The position numbers were made by a program, and so were the translations under genes. From contig OX104117.1 in the NCBI GenBank assembly GCA_944474755.1, positions 57,172,964 to 57,236,963 on the forward strand: DNA of 64,000 bases, in the 5' to 3' direction. How positions within the stretch are numbered: the first letter of the stretch is position 1; every line of letters begins with the position of its first letter. Below the pieces are notes generated by a model, which saw only the letters and a list, made by a program, of their open reading frames with translations, was not told the origin of the DNA and did no database searches. This document shows positions 59,219 through 64,000 of this stretch, piece after piece. The stretch comes from Limnoperna fortunei. Taxonomy: Eukaryota > Mollusca > Bivalvia > Mytilida > Modiolidae.

Positions 59219-60967
59219 CCAGAGGCTCTTAAGAGCCTGTATCGCTCACCTGATTTTATAGGCAATGAAGATGGCAATTCCCTGATGTTAAAGTAAGTCC
59301 TGTAATTTTCAATAAACTTTAAATAGGACCATCCAAACAATATTACTAGAAAGCTTTGTTTCATTGGTTAACCAGTTGTATAGAGATTTTTTTTATTTGC
59401 CCATAGGGTCCTATGTTAAACTAAGTCCTGCGGGGGAGGTGGCCATTTTGAATTTCCAATTGCCATAAAAAACATAAACTTTATAAAGGACCATCCAAAC
59501 AATATTGCTAGTAAGTTTTTGTTTCCATTGATTAACCGGTTTCGGAGAAGAAGCCTTTAAAAACTGTTTCCCATAGGGTCCTATGTTAAACAAAGTCCTG
59601 CGGTAGCGGCCATTTTGAATTTCCAATTGCCATAAAAAACATAAACTTTATAGAGGACCATCCAAACAATATTGCTAGTAAGTTTTTGTTTCCATTGATT
59701 AACCGGTTTCAGAGAAGAAGCCTTTAACAACTTTTTCCCATAGGGTCCTATGTTAAACTAAGTCCTGCGGTAGTGGCCATTTTGAATTTCAGTTGTCATA
59801 AAAATCATAAACTTTATAAAGGACCACCCAAACAATATTGCTAGTAAGTTTTGTTTTGATTGGTTAACCGGTTTCAGAGAAGAAGCCCTTTTTAACATTT
59901 TTCCCATAGGGTCCAATGTTAAAGTAAGTCCTTCGGTGGTGGCCATTTTAAATATCAGATTGGGATAAAAAAACATTAACTTTATAGAGGACCATCCAAA
60001 CAATATTGCTAGTAAGTTTTGTTTCCATTGGTTGGCCGGTTTCAGAAAAGAAGCCTTTCAAACTTTTTCCCATAGGGTCCTATGTTAAATTAAGTCCTGC
60101 GGTGGCAGCCATTTTAAATTTCCAATTGCCATAAAAAACACAAACTTTATAGAGGACCATCCAAACAATATTGCTAGTAAGTTTTGTTTTGATTGGTTAA
60201 CCGGTTTCAGAGAAGAAGCCCTTTTTAACATTTTTCCCATAGGGTCCAATGTTAAACTAAGTCCTGCGGTGGCGGCCATTTTGAATATCAGATTGGAATA
60301 AAAAACATTAATTTTATAGAGGACCATCCAAACAATATTGCTAGTAAGTTTTGTTTCCATTGGTTGGCCGGTTTCAGAAAAGAAGCCTTTCAAACTTTTT
60401 CCCATAGGGTCCTATGTTAAATTAAGTCCTGCGGTGGCAGCCATTTTGAATTTCCAATTGCCATAAAAAACACTAACTTTATAGAGGACCATCCAAACAA
60501 TATTGCTAGTAAGTTTTTGTTTCCATTGATTAACCGGTTTCAGAGAAGAAGCCTTTTAAAACTTTTTCCCATAGGGTTCTATGTTAAACTAAGTCCTGCA
60601 GTAGCGGCCATTTTGAATTTCCAATTCCCATCTAAAACACAAACTTTATAGAGGACCATCTAAACAATATTGCTAGTAAGTTTTGTTTTGATTGGTTAAA
60701 CGGTTTCAGAGAAGAAGCCCTTTTTAACTTTTTTCCCATAGGGTCCTATGTTAAACTAAGTCTTGAGGTGGCGGCCATATTGGTTTACCAATCAAAATAA
60801 AAAACACAAACTTTGTAAAGGTCCATCCAATGAACATTATGGCCAAGTTTGGTTTAATTGGCCAAGTGGTTTCAGAGAAGAAGAATAAAATGTAAAAAGT
60901 TTACAGACGCCGACGGACGCAAAGTGATAACAATAGCTCACATGACCCTTTGGGTCAGGTGAGCTAA
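59219..60967 (+). repeat. Hairpin-ended repeat, copy G (~167-bp tandem core)
   Basis: The 5' hairpin is GGCTCTTAAGAGCC. About nine tandem units of roughly 167 bp follow, with CATAGGGTCCTATGTTAAAC and CCATCCAAACAATATTGCTA, the same unit as in copy C. The 3' end has GACGCCGACGGACGC, then AGCTCACATGACCC, loop TTT, GGGTCAGGTGAGCT and CTAA at 60967. Confidence 0.8.
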
Positions 60968-60974
60968 AAACTTA

Positions 60975-61200
60975 AACATAGTCACTGGACCTTGAAATTG
61001 AGGTCATGGTCAGGTGACACCTACCAGACAGTCATGTACTATTCATTAGCAACCTATACACCAAATATTGTCATCCTACCATGCATAGTTACAGAGGAAC
61101 TGCCCTAATCCAAAAACTTCAACGTAGACACTGGACTGTGAAATTGAGGTCAAGGTTAGGTGACTGACTGACAAGTACTCATCATAAGCTACCAAATTTG
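60975..61200 (+). repeat. Dispersed repeat, pair with 47025
   Basis: Partner of the repeat above, itself partly duplicated (CACTGGACCTTGAAATTGAG at 60985, then CACTGGACTGTGAAATTGAG at about 61128). Confidence 0.55.
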
Positions 61201-61728
61201 ATCGACCTAGGGCTTAAGCTTATAAAGATATACAGCGAAATGTCAAAAGTTGATGCAGCCTACAGATTCCAATACATGTCTCACCTCCAGCGACTATAGT
61301 CTTTGACAAATTTTGCAAATATTTATTTAGTTTAAATTTAATCTTGAAACTTGACTTCTTGGATAAAAAAATCAGTAACATAGGGAATTTTTTTATCCCT
61401 AACCAAAAATTGGGTTTTTTGTTTTCAAATTCTAGGGAACAGAAGATATCTGATGTCTGTCTTAGCTTGTTTTGAATCTTGCAAGGAAAAATCAGGTTGC
61501 TGGTTAACATGAAATTTTTTTAGTTTTCTAACCTATATAAATAGTCTTTGATAAAATTTCTTGTCCTTGAGTGAGATATTGTTTTATAAAGCACGTTAAA
61601 TAATGTTTTAATCTGACAGAATAAAGATGCTGGAGATTTAAGAAGATTTAAGCACACGACAAGCCAACCAGCATACACGAAGCCATAAGGCGAGTACAAC
61701 TTGATATTCAGCTAGATACTACACTTAC

Positions 61729-61887
61729 ATGTACAATTATCTTTATATGTACTACCGTTTCCACTCGTAGTGTACGAGGTCTCACAGTTGTCGCAAGAAT
61801 CTTGAAGGTCTTTGGACTGGTACTGTCCCACTGGACATGGTTCACACTGGTTGGTAGCATTTCTAAAATTTCCTGCATAACATTTTC
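61729..61887 (-). CDS. Cys-rich module exon 2 (ephrin-receptor-like)
   Basis: A 159-bp exon bounded by CTTGTAG at the acceptor and GTAAGTG at the donor, phase 1-1. It encodes one six-cysteine module (KCYAGNF, QCEPCPVGQYQ, SCDNC, NC). The PVGQYQ stretch after the first CxxC is typical of this repeat class. Three N-glycosylation sequons (NAT, NGS, NCT) are visible, consistent with an extracellular location. The intron to module 1 is only about 440 bp, the shortest in the window after that between modules 12 and 13 (about 480 bp is comparable). No lesion is seen. Confidence 0.85.
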
Positions 61888-62330
61888 CTACAAGGAACTT
61901 TTTTTTAATTTCTCACAAGACAAAAAAATATTCTTTGACTATTTCGACATAAACATTCACACTGTTATTGACAAAAATATGATGCAACATTTGCTGGCAT
62001 TATTGTGAAACATTCCATTGGTATCATACTAGTCATGCAACAGGTTTTTGGTACATATTATTTCAAAGATAAATATTCATAGCAAAAAAAACTCAAAACA
62101 AAATATTAGTCAAACCAGAATTTTTAAAATTGTCTCATTAAACCTATTAGTTTTACCTAGAGTGGTATACACGAGGCCAAACTTTAAATATAAGCATTAT
62201 TGGATCCAAAACTTGTATTAAATACATGTAATAAAATAATCTTTGGTAAAAAGTATCTTAATTCTTGTATATGCATTGCTTCTTAAATAACACATGACAT
62301 ACTATTAGGCCAATTTTTGGCAATACATAC

Positions 62331-62489
62331 TAATACTACAATCAGTAGCTGTAACAGTTCCATCAGTTGTGGTCGTCATTTCTGTTGGACAGCTGATACA
62401 GTTGTCCTCAGCCTGAGACCTGTAATAACCCCTTGGGCATTTCTTACATGAACCATCAGCTTGTAACTCAGTACCAGCAGCACAGTCAC
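62331..62489 (-). CDS. Cys-rich module exon 1 (ephrin-receptor-like), first in window
   Basis: First of thirteen exons of one minus-strand gene; earlier exons lie beyond the window. It is preceded by a pyrimidine tract and TAG and followed by the donor GTATGT. It is 159 bp, read as 2 nt, 52 codons, 1 nt, so phase 1 at both ends. The peptide has six cysteines in the pattern C, CxxC, CxxC, C (visible as DCAAG, SCKKCPRGYY, NCISC, TDC). This fits the ephrin-receptor-like / GCC2-GCC3 repeat found in secreted or membrane proteins such as SVEP1 and SCUBE. No signal peptide or membrane segment is visible here. The gene itself is not identified; function in adhesion or ligand binding is inference from the fold class. 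Confidence 0.85.
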
Positions 62490-62842
62490 CTAGAGAAAGT
62501 TACACTGTTTATGTATGTAATATATCCATTTATTTCATGTCAGTAAAATTATGTTTGTTTCAATTGGATAAAACAAGGTCAGCTGGTTTAATTAATCTGC
62601 AATAATTTGACATGAGGGTATTATCATGCCTTCATATCACATTGTGCTAATGCCCTCTCTAGTAACAAGCTAAACTAAAACTGTTTATTTTCAATTTATA
62701 AAAAAATATATGTACATGTACAAATAAACGAGGAAAAAATGTCATTAAGTTTAGAAAACTAACTGTGTATTGACTAAAAATGCAAAACAATGATATATCA
62801 TGAGGCCCAGATTCAAATCATACAGCAACAGCTACAAATAAA

Positions 62843-63892
62843 CAAGAGGCTCTCTAGAGCCTGTATCGCTCACCTGATTTATATAGGCAAAGAAGATGGC
62901 ATATCCACATTGTCAAACTAAGTCCTGTAACTTTAAATTTTTTACTGTTATAAATAACATGATCTTTGAGACCATCCAATGAATCCTGCTGTTTGGTTTC
63001 AATTGATTCAATAGCTTCAGACATTTTTCCTACATATAGGTTTGCATGTAAAATTGATTCCTACAATTGCAGCCATTGTTGATTTTAGATCAAATGAGCA
63101 AGCTAGCATAAACTTTTAAGGGAACCATCCAATAAGTATTTACATACAATAATATGGCTTGAATCAGCTTTGCAGTTCAGAAAAGTTGGCATTTGAAAAA
63201 TATTCCTATAGAGTCCACTGTTAAAACTTTGTCTGTACAATGGTAAACACAAGTAGACCACCTTTACTCGTGTTAGCTAAAACAGTTTGTTGACCTTTAA
63301 GGGGCTATAACCAATTTAATTAATCACCCGACTACATCAATCCAATTTAGACTATTGTTTACATTTATTAAAGGGCCATAACCCCTATAAGGGGTCATCT
63401 GACAATTTCAATCCAATGGACAATTTTGTAGAGCTCAATTAGCTGAACATTTAAGCAAGCAAAACCTTTTCCCTATCTTCTATCGTTCACAATCTATAAG
63501 GGTAAAAAAACTATTTCTGCAATTTAAGGGGCCATAGCCCCTATAAGGGGTCATCTGACATTCTTCAAAATTTCAGGGTAGGTAGATCTTGACGTGCTGA
63601 TCACTTTTACCTTGTGCCAGAATTTTGATATCTGTCAACGTTTTTGAGTTATTTGCAAAAAACTGCTGTTTTACCCCCCTGTTCTATTTTTAGCAACGGT
63701 GGCCATGTTTTTTTATCGGATCAATTTAAAATGAGGATCGTTTGTAGCCAACATGTCATTTATCATTCCTATCAAGTTTCAGTCAAATTGGTTCAGTAGT
63801 TTCAGACAAGAAGATTTTTTAAATTGTTAACGGACGACGACGGACGCATAGTGATGGCATAAGCTCACATGGCCTTAGGCCAGGTGAGCTAA
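62843..63892 (+). repeat. Hairpin-ended repeat, copy H
   Basis: The 5' hairpin is GGCTCTCTAGAGCC (62848-62861). The core has diverged units with GGGGCCATAACCCCTATAAG. The 3' end has GACGACGACGGACGC, then AGCTCACATGGCC, loop TTA, GGCCAGGTGAGCT and CTAA at 63892. Both stems differ in sequence from the other copies but remain paired. Confidence 0.78.
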
Positions 63893-64000
63893 TAATACAG
63901 TCTTGAGGCCCACATTCAAATCATACAGTCAAGATATCATGAAAATGCACTCTATATAAGTAACTATTGTATAATTAAATATCATTATTATCATATATTT

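Overview
The window looks like animal nuclear DNA. It is AT-rich, its only long coding structure is a spread-out multi-exon gene with GT-AG introns, and it is packed with TIR elements, a tRNA-derived SINE, an L1-like LINE and satellite-bearing repeats. The repeat style (for example the motif AGGGCAATAACTCCTATAAG and short elements ending in CAGGTGAGCTAA) resembles what I know from marine bivalves, most likely a mytilid mussel. That organism call is inference.

Main gene (minus strand, both ends outside the window): thirteen exons of 144-177 bp between 248 and 62489. Each encodes one six-cysteine module of the ephrin-receptor-like / GCC2-GCC3 type. Every exon is a multiple of three and begins and ends in phase 1, so the exons join in frame into at least 709 residues of tandem extracellular-type repeat. 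In protein order they are at 62.4, 61.8, 56.7, 55.0, 46.8, 36.5, 20.1, 9.9, 8.7, 5.9, 2.8, 1.0 and 0.3 kb. Modules 4-5 and 6-7 are a block duplication. Modules 5 and 7 differ at one synonymous base in 171.

Introns hold the rest. (i) At 27401-31777 (minus) lies a decayed intronless gene of about 1,460 codons with a FEN1/XPG-like nuclease core and a C-terminal tesmin-type CXC cysteine cluster, broken by four frameshifts and three stops. (ii) At 12733-16820 a TA-flanked TIR element contains an L1-like LINE that lacks its reverse transcriptase core. (iii) At 40962-43799 another TA-flanked TIR element carries a 52-bp satellite and a nested pogo/Tigger-like element. (iv) Other TIR elements have readable target duplications: 2934-3580 (9 bp), 39837-40775 (8 bp, hAT-like), 52182-53350 and 55675-56546 (TA), 45209-45676 and 25896-26216. 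(v) A hairpin-ended family (eight copies, all on the plus strand) has 5' and 3' terminal stems that covary between copies and, in several copies, internal tandem repeats of about 167 bp. (vi) tRNA-derived SINEs lie at 22583-22840 (13-bp target duplication), 35465-35702 and 37418-37630. (vii) A MULE-type transposase C-terminal fragment lies at 18370-18780.

The most promising items are the FEN1-like plus CXC composite protein and the hairpin-ended repeats, whose layout (GACGGAC tract, then a terminal hairpin) is shared by several otherwise different repeat families. No promoter, transcription start or polyadenylation site of the main gene could be identified.
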